Part shown: in pieces, positions 9,031-16,429 of the stretch
Layout: each line of letters opens with the position of its first letter
Position numbering within the stretch: the first letter of the stretch is position 1
Assembly (NCBI RefSeq): GCF_014385065.1
Contig: NZ_JACRTA010000002.1
Span: 372,001-436,000 of the forward strand
Source of the DNA: Lentihominibacter hominis
GTDB lineage: Bacteria > Bacillota > Clostridia > Peptostreptococcales > Anaerovoracaceae
DNA: 64,000 nt
Reading direction: 5' to 3'
Position numbers and translations under genes: made by a program
Notes under the pieces: model-generated
What the model was told of the DNA's origin: nothing
What the model saw: only the letters and a program-made list of their open reading frames with translations
Database searches by the model: none

Positions 9031-9838
9031 GTTTAAAATAGCTTTGATACAGGATGAATGGGATCTCGGTAACAGAGCTGCCAATGTAAAAAAAGCTGAA
9101 GAAAAGATTCGTGAGGCTCATAATGGAGGAGCTGATTTCATATGTCTTCCGGAAGGATTCAATACGGGATATTACTGTTTTGATTATCCTGCCATGATGG
9201 AAGCAGCAGAAGCTCTTGACGCAGAGACGGTGACTGTCATGAAGAATCTGGCTGAGGAGCTCAGTGTACATATACTTGTGCCTATAATAATGTTAGCGGA
9301 GAATGGTATAGTAGAGAATACAGCTATTCTTATAGATGACGAAGGAAAAATGATCGGCAGGTATTCAAAGACTCATCTGGTGGGACAGGAGCAGTTTCAT
9401 CTTCGCAGCGGAAATGATTTTCCTGTGTTTGACACAAAGTTTGGCAGAGTGGGTATAGTTATATGTTATGACATATGTTTTCCTGAAACAGCACGCCTTC
9501 TTGCACTTGAAGGTGCAGATCTGATTCTTTGTCCATCTGCGTGGCGCGGAGGTTCGTATTTTGAGAATTGGCTCAATCAAGCTACAGAAGCTCGAGCGCT
9601 TGACAATAATGTGTTTGTTGCTCATGTTAATTATATTGGTGAGCTTCCGGATTCACCTTTCTGCGGACGCAGTCAGGTGGTGAGTCCTATAGGAGAAGTA
9701 CTCTGCAGGGCTTCTGCAGATGAAGCAGAAATCATATATCAGGATATAGATATGAATTTTGTATATGAAGTAAGAAAAGACAATACTGTATTGTCAGACA
9801 GGAGACCCGAGATTTATTCGGGGATATGGAAAAAATAA
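9023..9838 (+). CDS. Carbon-nitrogen hydrolase (nitrilase superfamily)
   Basis: A 271-residue hydrolase with the complete catalytic triad of the superfamily: Glu in CLPEGFNTGYY (about 45), Lys in YSKTHLVG (about 115) and Cys in IVICYDICFPETARL (about 148). These enzymes split amides, nitriles or carbamoyl compounds through a cysteine thioester. The length and NCYD-like motif suit an amidase or N-carbamoyl hydrolase more than a true nitrilase. It overlaps the transporter gene, so uptake and hydrolysis are probably linked. The substrate cannot be read from sequence. Confidence 0.88.
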   Translation: MCKFKIALIQDEWDLGNRAANVKKAEEKIREAHNGGADFICLPEGFNTGYYCFDYPAMMEAAEALDAETVTVMKNLAEELSVHILVPIIMLAENGIVENTAILIDDEGKMIGRYSKTHLVGQEQFHLRSGNDFPVFDTKFGRVGIVICYDICFPETARLLALEGADLILCPSAWRGGSYFENWLNQATEARALDNNVFVAHVNYIGELPDSPFCGRSQVVSPIGEVLCRASADEAEIIYQDIDMNFVYEVRKDNTVLSDRRPEIYSGIWKK

Positions 9839-9847
9839 AAAGGATTT

Positions 9848-9882
9848 AATGACCGGATCATTGACATAATGTTCTGGTCATT
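9848..9882 (+). promoter_or_regulatory. Intercistronic hairpin
   Basis: AATGACCGGA (9848-9857) pairs with TCTGGTCATT (9873-9882) with one G-U pair, and an inner CATT/AATG extends it after one mismatch. No T run follows, so it is not a typical terminator; it may be a processing or stability element between the hydrolase and DUF6282 genes. Confidence 0.45.
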
Positions 9883-9898
9883 ATTGAAGATGGAGACT

Positions 9899-10756
9899 AT
9901 GCTTAACAGAGAATTGACAAATGAAATAATGCAGGGCGCATATGATCTTCATGTCCATTCAGCTCCGTCAGCATTTGATAGGGAGCTCAACGATCTGGAA
10001 CTTATCATGGAAGCTGACGAAGCGGGAATGGCAGGAGTGATGATAAAGGCCCATTATGGATCTACTGCGCCGAGAGCAGCCCTTATCAACAGTATAAGCG
10101 GATGTACGGCCAAAGCTTATGGGGGGCTTGTTCTTAATTATCCTGTCGGCGGATTAAATCCATATGCCGTAATTGATTCGTTGCGTATGGGAGCATCTGT
10201 TGTATGGATGCCTACGAGAGATTCGGCGAACTGTCTCTCATATGGACTCATGCCGGGAGATTTCTTTACAAGGCCCGGTATTTCGGTACTTGATGAAGCC
10301 GGAAAGCTTAAGAATGAGGTATATGAAATACTGGACATAGTAGGAGAAAGTGGTGCTTTCATGGCAACAGGACATCTCAGTCCTGAAGAAAGCATCATAT
10401 TATGCAGAGAAGGGCGGAAAAGAAGGGTTAATATGATATTGACTCATCCGGAATGGCAGAGAACTGTCATAGATACGGAAATACAGGCCGAATTAGCAAA
10501 ACTCGGAGTATTGATAGAGAAAAATTGGATAAATATTGCCGAATACTCTGTATCGGTTGAAAAGATGGCAGAGAATATAAGAGCGGCAGGCCCGGAGAAT
10601 GTTTTTCTTGCCACTGACAGAGGACAGAAAGGTTTTGAACATCCTGTAGAAGCTATGAGACTTTTTATAGCCAATCTTTTACAGCAAGGGTTTAAAAGAT
10701 CTGAAATAGAGATGATGACTCATGAGGTTCCTGAAAGGATCGTAAAAGGAAAATGA
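9899..10756 (+). CDS. DUF6282-family metal-dependent hydrolase-like protein
   Basis: Cytoplasmic protein of 285 residues from ATG 9899 (ATG 9869 or 9890 are alternatives; 9869 falls inside the hairpin, and none has an ideal Shine-Dalgarno). The N-terminus DLHVHSAPSAFDRELNDLE carries an HxH motif, followed by IKAHYGST, ATGHLSPEE, LTHPEWQ and ATDRGQ. These are spaced like the metal ligands of TIM-barrel amidohydrolase or PHP proteins. I recognise the family as DUF6282, which has no settled function. Third gene of the operon; probably hydrolyses an intermediate. Confidence 0.7.
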   Translation: MLNRELTNEIMQGAYDLHVHSAPSAFDRELNDLELIMEADEAGMAGVMIKAHYGSTAPRAALINSISGCTAKAYGGLVLNYPVGGLNPYAVIDSLRMGASVVWMPTRDSANCLSYGLMPGDFFTRPGISVLDEAGKLKNEVYEILDIVGESGAFMATGHLSPEESIILCREGRKRRVNMILTHPEWQRTVIDTEIQAELAKLGVLIEKNWINIAEYSVSVEKMAENIRAAGPENVFLATDRGQKGFEHPVEAMRLFIANLLQQGFKRSEIEMMTHEVPERIVKGK

Positions 10757-10788
10757 GATGGTAATGTAGAAAACCGGAGGGATAAAAA

Positions 10789-12483
10789 TTGAAAGAATCA
10801 AAATTTCAATACAGTAAATATAAAAGCGGAGAACTCGTAAACGGAATAGAAAGAGCTGCCCACAGAGCGCTACTTTACAGCACTGGTCTTGATGAAGAGG
10901 ACTTGCGAAAGCCTCTTGTAGCTGTTGTAAATTCATTTACGGAAATGGTTCCAGGACACATACACTTGAGGGAACTGGCTGAACATGTAAAGAACGGTAT
11001 ATGGGAAGCAGGAGGGGTTCCCAGAGAGTTCAGCACCATAGCCTTATGTGATGGCATATGTCAGGGACATAAGGGCATGAGTTATCCGCTTCCAAGCAGA
11101 GAAAACATTGCCGATGCAGTGGAAATGATGATAGAGGCTCATCATTTTGACGCCATGGTAATGCTTCCGGGCTGTGATAAAATAGTCCCGGGAATGATTA
11201 TGGCGGCGGCCAGAGTGGATATTCCTACAGTGATAATTCCGGGAGGCCCTATGCTTAACGGAAGTTACAAGGATAAGGAAATAATTACTCTCACTGATAT
11301 GAGAGAGTTTATAGGGCAGACACAGACAGGAAAAATGTCTGAGGAAGATTTACTGAATATAGAGAAGCGTGCGCTGCCAACTTATGGTACTTGCGCTATG
11401 CTGGGAACGGCCAATTCCATGAGTTGTCTGGCAGAAGTCTTAGGCCTGGCGCTGCCCAATTCATGTACAGCTCCTGCTGTTTCCGCAGAAAAAAGAAGAT
11501 TTGCGAAAAAATCGGGAAAACGTGCAGTAGAGATGATAAAAGAGAATCTCACTGTGAGGAAGATATTGACAAGAGAAGCTTTGCTAAACGGAATAAGCGC
11601 TGTAATGGCTATGGGCTCATCTACTAATACAGTGCTTCATCTGATGTCTATTGCAAATGAGGCTGGGATTTCTCTGTCCCTTAGAGACTTTGATGAAGTA
11701 AGTAAGAAAGTTCCTTATATATGCAACCTGAAGCCTTCCGGCAAATATCCCGTGCAGGAGCTTCACGAGAGGGGCGGACTGCCTGTAGTACTTAAGGCTA
11801 TAGAGAAACAGCTGTGTGATGGACATATGACGGTAACGGGAAAAACAATTAAGGAAAATATCAAGGATGTGAAGATTGTAGAAGATGACCTTATTTATCC
11901 TATAGATAAGCCTAAGAATCGAGATGGCGGTATAGCCGTACTTTATGGAAGCTTGGCGCCGAACGGTGCTGTTGTTAAAAAATCGGGAGTTAAGCCTTCC
12001 ATGTATCAGTTTACGGGAAGAGCGAGGGTATTTCATTCCATGGAAGATGCCAGCGCCGCAGTATCAGGGGATCAGATAAAAGAAGGCGATGTAATAGTAA
12101 TAAGATATGAAGGGCCTAAAGGCGGTCCGGGAATGAGAGAAATGCACATGACCACATCTCTTATAGTAGGCAGAGGAATGGATGAAAGTTGTGCATTAGT
12201 AACAGACGGACGTTTTTCAGGCTCCACAAGAGGTCCATGCATAGGACATATATCTCCGGAAGCAGCCGCAGGAGGACCTATCGCAGCTGTAGAAGATGGA
12301 GACCGAATAATTATTGACATACCTGCAGGAAGGCTTGATCTTGACGTTCCCGATGAAGTTATACAGGACAGACTCAAACACGTTAAGCCATGTGAGAAGG
12401 AAGCTACCCCTGCACTCCGAAAGTATGCTGCTCTTGTGTCATCAGCAGATAAGGGCGCAGTGCTTGAAATTCCGAAAAAATAA
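10789..12483 (+). CDS. Dihydroxy-acid dehydratase family protein (IlvD/Edd)
   Basis: A 564-residue Fe-S dehydratase. The start is TTG 10789, preceded by CCGGAGGG; no ATG lies nearby. Conserved cysteines occur in LCDGICQGHKGM, LPGCDK and YGTCAMLGTANSM, and the C-terminal motif DGRFSGSTRGPCIGHISPEA is intact. The family includes IlvD (valine/isoleucine synthesis) and sugar-acid dehydratases. Sequence motifs lean to IlvD, but no other ilv/leu gene is near and there is no T-box leader; its place after a LysR-controlled transporter and hydrolases suggests a catabolic dehydratase. Both roles remain possible. Confidence 0.85.
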   Translation: MKESKFQYSKYKSGELVNGIERAAHRALLYSTGLDEEDLRKPLVAVVNSFTEMVPGHIHLRELAEHVKNGIWEAGGVPREFSTIALCDGICQGHKGMSYPLPSRENIADAVEMMIEAHHFDAMVMLPGCDKIVPGMIMAAARVDIPTVIIPGGPMLNGSYKDKEIITLTDMREFIGQTQTGKMSEEDLLNIEKRALPTYGTCAMLGTANSMSCLAEVLGLALPNSCTAPAVSAEKRRFAKKSGKRAVEMIKENLTVRKILTREALLNGISAVMAMGSSTNTVLHLMSIANEAGISLSLRDFDEVSKKVPYICNLKPSGKYPVQELHERGGLPVVLKAIEKQLCDGHMTVTGKTIKENIKDVKIVEDDLIYPIDKPKNRDGGIAVLYGSLAPNGAVVKKSGVKPSMYQFTGRARVFHSMEDASAAVSGDQIKEGDVIVIRYEGPKGGPGMREMHMTTSLIVGRGMDESCALVTDGRFSGSTRGPCIGHISPEAAAGGPIAAVEDGDRIIIDIPAGRLDLDVPDEVIQDRLKHVKPCEKEATPALRKYAALVSSADKGAVLEIPKK

Positions 12484-12500
12484 ATTTTATGGAGGATAAG

Positions 12501-13379
12501 ATGATAACTAAAGATTTGATATTTTACAGTAATTGCTATAAGCTTGCTGCCGTACTTTACCTTCCTGATAATTATGAAGAAGGCAGAGCTCTTCCTTGTA
12601 TAATACCTAATTCGGGATATATGGGACTTAATGAGATTTATCCTGCATTATTTGCGAGAGCGTTGACTGCCAGAGGGTATGCATGCTTTGGGTTTGATTA
12701 TAGAGGTTTTTTAGACAATGAGGGACCGGCTGGCGTCTGCAAACTGGATGAACAGGTTGAGGACATAAGAAATGCGGTTACCTTTGCCGGAACTCTTGAT
12801 GAAATTGATGCAGAAAGAATAGGCTTGTTAGGCTGGGGGATGGCCGGGGGATTAGCGGCTGAAGTTGCTGAGAAAGATGACAGAGTAAAAGCAGTTGCTG
12901 CACTGAATGGGTTTTACTGTGGCAGACGATGGATGAAAACTGTATTTACACGGGAAGAATTTTCCGCGATGGAAAAGGAGATAGAGGCGGAGAGAATTAG
13001 ATTGGTATGCAGCGGTATCAGAAAATATGATGATCCTTTCCATTTTTATCCTTTGGATAATGATACTGATGGGGTGGTAAGAGAAGATTTGTATTCTCAT
13101 AGTGGTTACGGTCAGGAAATATCTCTTGAAATAGGACAGTCAATAATGGAATTTGACTGTGAAAAGAATATCCGAGATATCAAAGTTCCTGTATTTGTGG
13201 GTCATGGAAAGGGCAACAGACTGCATCCTATCTCAGAATCTTATAATTTTTATGATAAGCTTATTTGTAAAAAAGAAATGTTTGAAATAGATGGAAAGCA
13301 CAATGATTTTATGTTTGATGACAATCCGGTTTTTCATGATTTGAACGATCGTCTTGCAAGATTTTTTGAATGTATGTAA
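12501..13379 (+). CDS. Alpha/beta-hydrolase fold protein, nucleophile serine absent
   Basis: A 292-residue protein starting at ATG 12501, 5 bases after GGAGG. The fold is recognisable: FDYRGFLDNEG, then an elbow region IGLLGWGMAGGLAAEVA (about residue 113), then VFVGHGKGNRLHP and DGKHNDFMF near the C-terminus. The expected G-x-S-x-G reads GWGMA, so the serine is replaced by glycine. Either it is a non-canonical hydrolase or lyase, or a binding protein. It is the last gene of the operon, 17 bases after the dehydratase. Confidence 0.7.
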   Translation: MITKDLIFYSNCYKLAAVLYLPDNYEEGRALPCIIPNSGYMGLNEIYPALFARALTARGYACFGFDYRGFLDNEGPAGVCKLDEQVEDIRNAVTFAGTLDEIDAERIGLLGWGMAGGLAAEVAEKDDRVKAVAALNGFYCGRRWMKTVFTREEFSAMEKEIEAERIRLVCSGIRKYDDPFHFYPLDNDTDGVVREDLYSHSGYGQEISLEIGQSIMEFDCEKNIRDIKVPVFVGHGKGNRLHPISESYNFYDKLICKKEMFEIDGKHNDFMFDDNPVFHDLNDRLARFFECM

Positions 13380-13415
13380 TAAATAATATTTTAAATGGCT
13401 TTGGAGGTATATTTT

Positions 13416-13480
13416 ATTGCTGAAGTCATTTTTAGTATTAAATTTGAATTTTGATGATCTTAAGGTTATTCTTCAGCAAT
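13416..13480 (+). repeat. 10-bp inverted repeat in the holin leader
   Basis: ATTGCTGAAG (13416-13425) and CTTCAGCAAT (13471-13480) are perfectly complementary across 45 bases. Together with the adjacent hairpin they could give a structured leader. Confidence 0.5.
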
Positions 13481-13515
13481 CACATAAAACCTCTTACAGC
13501 ATATTTGTAATGTAG
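13417..13515 (+). CDS. Putative 32-residue leader peptide of the holin gene
   Basis: A short frame begins at TTG 13417, 9 bases after GGAGG (13403-13407), and ends at TAG 13513-13515. That stop lies inside the holin Shine-Dalgarno (13514-13519). The peptide is hydrophobic at the start (LKSFLVLNLNFDDLK). Ribosomes reaching its end would melt the hairpin at 13486-13523. No homologue is recognised; it could be chance. Confidence 0.4.
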   Translation: MLKSFLVLNLNFDDLKVILQQSHKTSYSIFVM

Positions 13516-13523
13516 GAGGTTTT
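13486..13523 (+). promoter_or_regulatory. Hairpin sequestering the holin ribosome binding site
   Basis: AAAACCTCTTACA (13486-13498) pairs with TGTAGGAGGTTTT (13511-13523) in a 13-bp stem with one G-U pair. AGGAGG (13514-13519) is entirely in the 3' arm and the holin ATG follows at 13527, so folding should block initiation. Confidence 0.6.
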
Positions 13524-13526
13524 ATT

Positions 13527-13826
13527 ATGAAAAAAGAAGTATCAAGGTCGATCATCAGACTGATCGTAGCATCCTTTTTATTGATAAATGCTATTCTTAC
13601 AGCAAAGGGTATAAATCCTATACCATTTGATGAATCTACTTTTACTGAGATCGCAACACAGATCGCAGCCGGTATCGGCTGTATATGGGTGTGGTGGAAG
13701 AATAACAATGTGACTAAAAGTGCTCAGTATGCTCAGGAATCGCTGAAGGTTTTAAAAGAAAAACATGTGGATGACGGCGAGGCAGGTGTAAATGAGAGTG
13801 ATGAAGATATAGAAACGGAGGAGTAG
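13527..13826 (+). CDS. Phage-type holin (SPP1/phiLC3 family)
   Basis: A 99-residue protein with two membrane segments (about 8-27 and 40-58, the second including AAGIGCIWVWWKNNN) and a charged, acidic C-terminal tail. The pattern SRSIIRLIVASFLLINAIL...GINPIPF is that of the SPP1-type holins, which make pores through which an endolysin reaches the wall. The gene stops 2 bases before the endolysin start. No other phage genes are nearby, so this is an isolated lysis cassette, either a remnant or a domesticated export system. Confidence 0.85.
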   Translation: MKKEVSRSIIRLIVASFLLINAILTAKGINPIPFDESTFTEIATQIAAGIGCIWVWWKNNNVTKSAQYAQESLKVLKEKHVDDGEAGVNESDEDIETEE

Positions 13827-13828
13827 CC

Positions 13829-14548
13829 ATGTTGACCATAAGACAATATCAAAGTAATTTAAAACATTATTATGGCTACTATTCAGGAGCTGTGGATGGT
13901 ATAAGGGGAGCCGGAACTATTGCGGCGATAAAAGCCTTTCAGAGAGGGCACAGTGTTTATGCCGATGGCATTTACGGCGTCAATACGAATGCTAAAATGG
14001 TATCGGTAATAAAATCGCTGCAGGGTAAATTAAGCGTGACACGTGACGGTATCATCGGGAATAACACTATCGCTGCAATAAAGGCGACACAGAAAAAATA
14101 CGGTCTTACGGTGGATGGCATAGCAGGTACGAAGACGATGGCAAAGCTTAACGGAGGAAGTTCGGGGTCATCCGGTTCCGGAACATGGAACGGCTCTTCT
14201 CATTTCAGTAAAACAGAATTTAAGTGTAAGTGCGGCGGCCGGTATTGTAATGGATATCCGGCTACTGTAAGTACAAAACTTATCAATATTCTGGAATCAC
14301 TGAGAGCCTATTATGGAAAACCGATAACCATCACATCAGGACTCAGATGCGCAAGGCATAATGCTAATGTGGGAGGGGTTTCGAATTCCGCTCATAAATA
14401 TGGCAGGGCTGCCGATATTTATATACCCGGTATATGCAGTACTGCAGCCGGACGAAGGCAGGTTGTATCTAAGGCGTATTCTCTGGGAGCCGCTTACTCT
14501 TATGCTAATACAAAAGGAATGGGTAATGTAGTGCATATCAATGTTTGA
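13829..14548 (+). CDS. Endolysin: two peptidoglycan-binding repeats plus M15 peptidase
   Basis: A 239-residue protein with no signal peptide. Two PG_binding_1 repeats come first (about 5-55 and 60-105; each with a YYGYYSGAVDGIRGAGTIAAIKAFQ-type or VTRDGIIGNNTIAAIKATQ-type pattern), then a Gly/Ser linker (about 110-120), then a peptidase M15_3 domain (about 128-239). The zinc motif is seen in TSGLRCARHNANVGGVSNSAHKYGRAADIYI and the final VHINV. It should cleave peptide stems of peptidoglycan. Being unsecreted, it relies on the holin encoded 2 bases upstream. Confidence 0.9.
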   Translation: MLTIRQYQSNLKHYYGYYSGAVDGIRGAGTIAAIKAFQRGHSVYADGIYGVNTNAKMVSVIKSLQGKLSVTRDGIIGNNTIAAIKATQKKYGLTVDGIAGTKTMAKLNGGSSGSSGSGTWNGSSHFSKTEFKCKCGGRYCNGYPATVSTKLINILESLRAYYGKPITITSGLRCARHNANVGGVSNSAHKYGRAADIYIPGICSTAAGRRQVVSKAYSLGAAYSYANTKGMGNVVHINV

Positions 14549-14552
14549 TTAT

Positions 14553-14588
14553 AAGCCCCTGGAATGTGAAGACATGACAGGGGCTTTT
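14553..14588 (+). terminator. Terminator of the holin-endolysin cassette
   Basis: AAGCCCCTG (14553-14561) pairs with CAGGGGCTT (14578-14586), followed by TT. It separates the lysis cassette from the thioesterase gene. Confidence 0.75.
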
Positions 14589-14622
14589 CGTATTATAAAT
14601 GATGTTTTTAGTATTTCACTAT

Positions 14623-14651
14623 TTGATTGTTTACCTGCAGTGTAGTATTAT
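14623..14651 (+). promoter_or_regulatory. Promoter of the thioesterase gene
   Basis: -35 TTGATT (14623-14628), 17-base spacer, -10 TATTAT (14646-14651), 41 bases before ATG 14693. Confidence 0.5.
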
Positions 14652-14692
14652 TATATGAGAAAAGATGCTTTTCAGCATAGGGAGGTGTTGTG

Positions 14693-15169
14693 ATGCAGGA
14701 ATCAGTATCCAGCGGACAGAAACGGTTGGAAGCTTATGTTGACAGAACTCTTAAAGAGAATAATATGGAGCAGAAGGATAGTATAAATGGCATGATGCAG
14801 GCTAGAAAAGTAAGCTGTTCTTTTGAAGAAAAATCTGTTACATTCGGTTTTCCTGTTCGCAGATGGCAGGTGAACAGAGTAGGGCAGCTCCATGGAGGTA
14901 TGATATGCACAGCTTTTGACTTTACGATAGCTTTTCTTGCCAGATTTTATGCCGGTAAGAATTTTACGCCGACAGTCAGTCTGGATGTGAAGTATATAAG
15001 GCCTGTGGAGGTGGGAGATGTTATGCTTGTTAAAGCGAAAGTAACATCTGCAGGAAGGCGGATAACACAGCTCGTATGTGAGGCAGTAAGCCAGAATACC
15101 GGTAAACTGGTAGCCACAGGAGCATCTGTATATATGAATGTAGATACCGTAGAAGAAAGACAGATTTGA
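14693..15169 (+). CDS. PaaI-family hotdog thioesterase
   Basis: A 158-residue single-domain hotdog protein. GVGQLHGGMI-type motif reads NRVGQLHGGMICTAFDFTIAF (about 60-80), the hallmark of the PaaI/YdiI acyl-CoA thioesterases, and PTVSLDVKYIRPVEVGDVMLVKAKVTSAGRRI supplies the remaining strands. GGGAGG precedes; a GTG directly before the ATG is an alternative start. It is monocistronic between two apparent terminator/promoter boundaries. The acyl-CoA substrate is unknown. Confidence 0.85.
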   Translation: MQESVSSGQKRLEAYVDRTLKENNMEQKDSINGMMQARKVSCSFEEKSVTFGFPVRRWQVNRVGQLHGGMICTAFDFTIAFLARFYAGKNFTPTVSLDVKYIRPVEVGDVMLVKAKVTSAGRRITQLVCEAVSQNTGKLVATGASVYMNVDTVEERQI

Positions 15170-15191
15170 TTTTTCGGTAAAAATTTACATA

Positions 15192-15206
15192 ATGCATAAA
15201 AAGCAT
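15192..15206. promoter_or_regulatory. Possible operator upstream of carAB
   Basis: ATGCATAAAAAGCAT is a near-palindrome (ATGC...GCAT) just upstream of the carA -35. The neighbouring ATATGAATA partly resembles an ArgR half-site. This is weak evidence for arginine control. Confidence 0.3.
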
Positions 15207-15216
15207 ATGAATAGTG

Positions 15217-15245
15217 TTGCATAAACATTAATAACAGTGTATAAT
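15217..15245 (+). promoter_or_regulatory. Promoter of carAB
   Basis: -35 TTGCAT (15217-15222), exactly 17-base spacer, consensus -10 TATAAT (15240-15245), about 60 bases before the carA start. Confidence 0.7.
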
Positions 15246-15304
15246 TATTTATCAGTGACAAGATTGCTATTTATCGAATGTGTAAGGAGATTAGACATAG
15301 TATC

Positions 15305-16429
15305 ATGATTAAAACGATTGAAAAAATGGAAGGGTTAATTTACTTGGAAGACGGGACCGTGTTTAAGGGAACAGGTTTTGGATTTAAAGGAACTGCTGTT
15401 GGAGAACTTGTCTTTAATACAGCGATGACAGGATATCAGAAGATATTGACAGACCCATCGTATAAAGGACAGATAATAAATATGACATATCCGCTTATAG
15501 GCAATTACGGTATCAGCTCTGTAGATAATGAATCAGAAAAGGTACATGCCTTTGGTGTAGTTGTTAAGGATCTATGTGATATGCCGTCTAACAGCAATAG
15601 TATAATGACTATAGACAAATGGCTCAGAGATATGGGAGTGCCGGGCGTGTTCGGTGTAGATACGAGACAGATAACTAAGAAAATAAGAAATAAGGGAACT
15701 GTTAAATGTGTCATCAGTACCGAAGGTATATCCATAAGTGAAGCTGCTGAAATATGTGACAGAGGTCAGATCAGAGGAGACTGGATGAAAGAAGCAGCCG
15801 TAAAGGAAAAAACTGTAATGAAATCCCTTTCTGATTCTGATGAAAAACCTCTCAGTGTAGCGGTCATAGATTTTGGTGTCAAAGGCAATATCCTTACATG
15901 TCTCAGAGAAAGAAACTGCGAACTTACATTGTATCCTTACGGAACTTTAGCGGAACAGATTCTTGCAGGCAAGCCTGATGGAATATTTCTTACTAATGGA
16001 CCGGGGGATCCGGAAAAAGCTGAGGAAGCTATAGAAGAAGTCAGACATCTTATAAATATGAGCGGTATACCTATGTTCGGCATATGCATGGGGCATCAGG
16101 TTCTTGCCATTGCTCTGGGCGGTAAGACATATAAACTTAAATACGGGCACAGAGGCGGTAACCATGGTGTATTCGACAAGAATACTAAACGTTCTTACAT
16201 AACATCGCAAAACCACGGATATGCAGTTCAGTATGAGAGTATAATTCTTAAAGGAATGGAGATAACACATCTGAACCTTAATGACGGCACTGTAGAAGGA
16301 ATGGAACACAGAGATCTGCCTATATTTTCTGTCCAGTTCCACCCGGAGGCATCACCGGGACCTAATGATACAGGTTATCTGTTTGATAAATTTATTGCAA
16401 TGATGAAGGAGGACAAAAACAATGCCTAA
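15305..16429 (+). CDS. carA: Carbamoyl-phosphate synthase, glutaminase (small) subunit
   Basis: A 374-residue protein. The N-terminal CarA-specific domain starts GLIYLEDGTVFKGTGFG. The C-terminal class I glutamine amidotransferase has the nucleophile Cys in FGICMGHQVLA (about 260) and the catalytic His/Glu in VQFHPEASPGP. It releases ammonia from glutamine for CarB. The start is uncertain: ATG 15305 has AAGGAG 15 bases upstream; ATG 15326 begins nearer the conserved domain, and ATG 15278 has no site. The gene overlaps carB by 8 bases. Confidence 0.96.
   Translation: MIKTIEKMEGLIYLEDGTVFKGTGFGFKGTAVGELVFNTAMTGYQKILTDPSYKGQIINMTYPLIGNYGISSVDNESEKVHAFGVVVKDLCDMPSNSNSIMTIDKWLRDMGVPGVFGVDTRQITKKIRNKGTVKCVISTEGISISEAAEICDRGQIRGDWMKEAAVKEKTVMKSLSDSDEKPLSVAVIDFGVKGNILTCLRERNCELTLYPYGTLAEQILAGKPDGIFLTNGPGDPEKAEEAIEEVRHLINMSGIPMFGICMGHQVLAIALGGKTYKLKYGHRGGNHGVFDKNTKRSYITSQNHGYAVQYESIILKGMEITHLNLNDGTVEGMEHRDLPIFSVQFHPEASPGPNDTGYLFDKFIAMMKEDKNNA

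Noticed and set aside
10757..10788. A T-box or other leader controlling the IlvD/Edd gene
   Set aside because: Only 32 bases separate it from the upstream gene, which is too short for a T-box.
13527..14548. A resident prophage
   Set aside because: Only holin and endolysin are present; flanking genes are metabolic and no structural, replication or integrase genes are seen.
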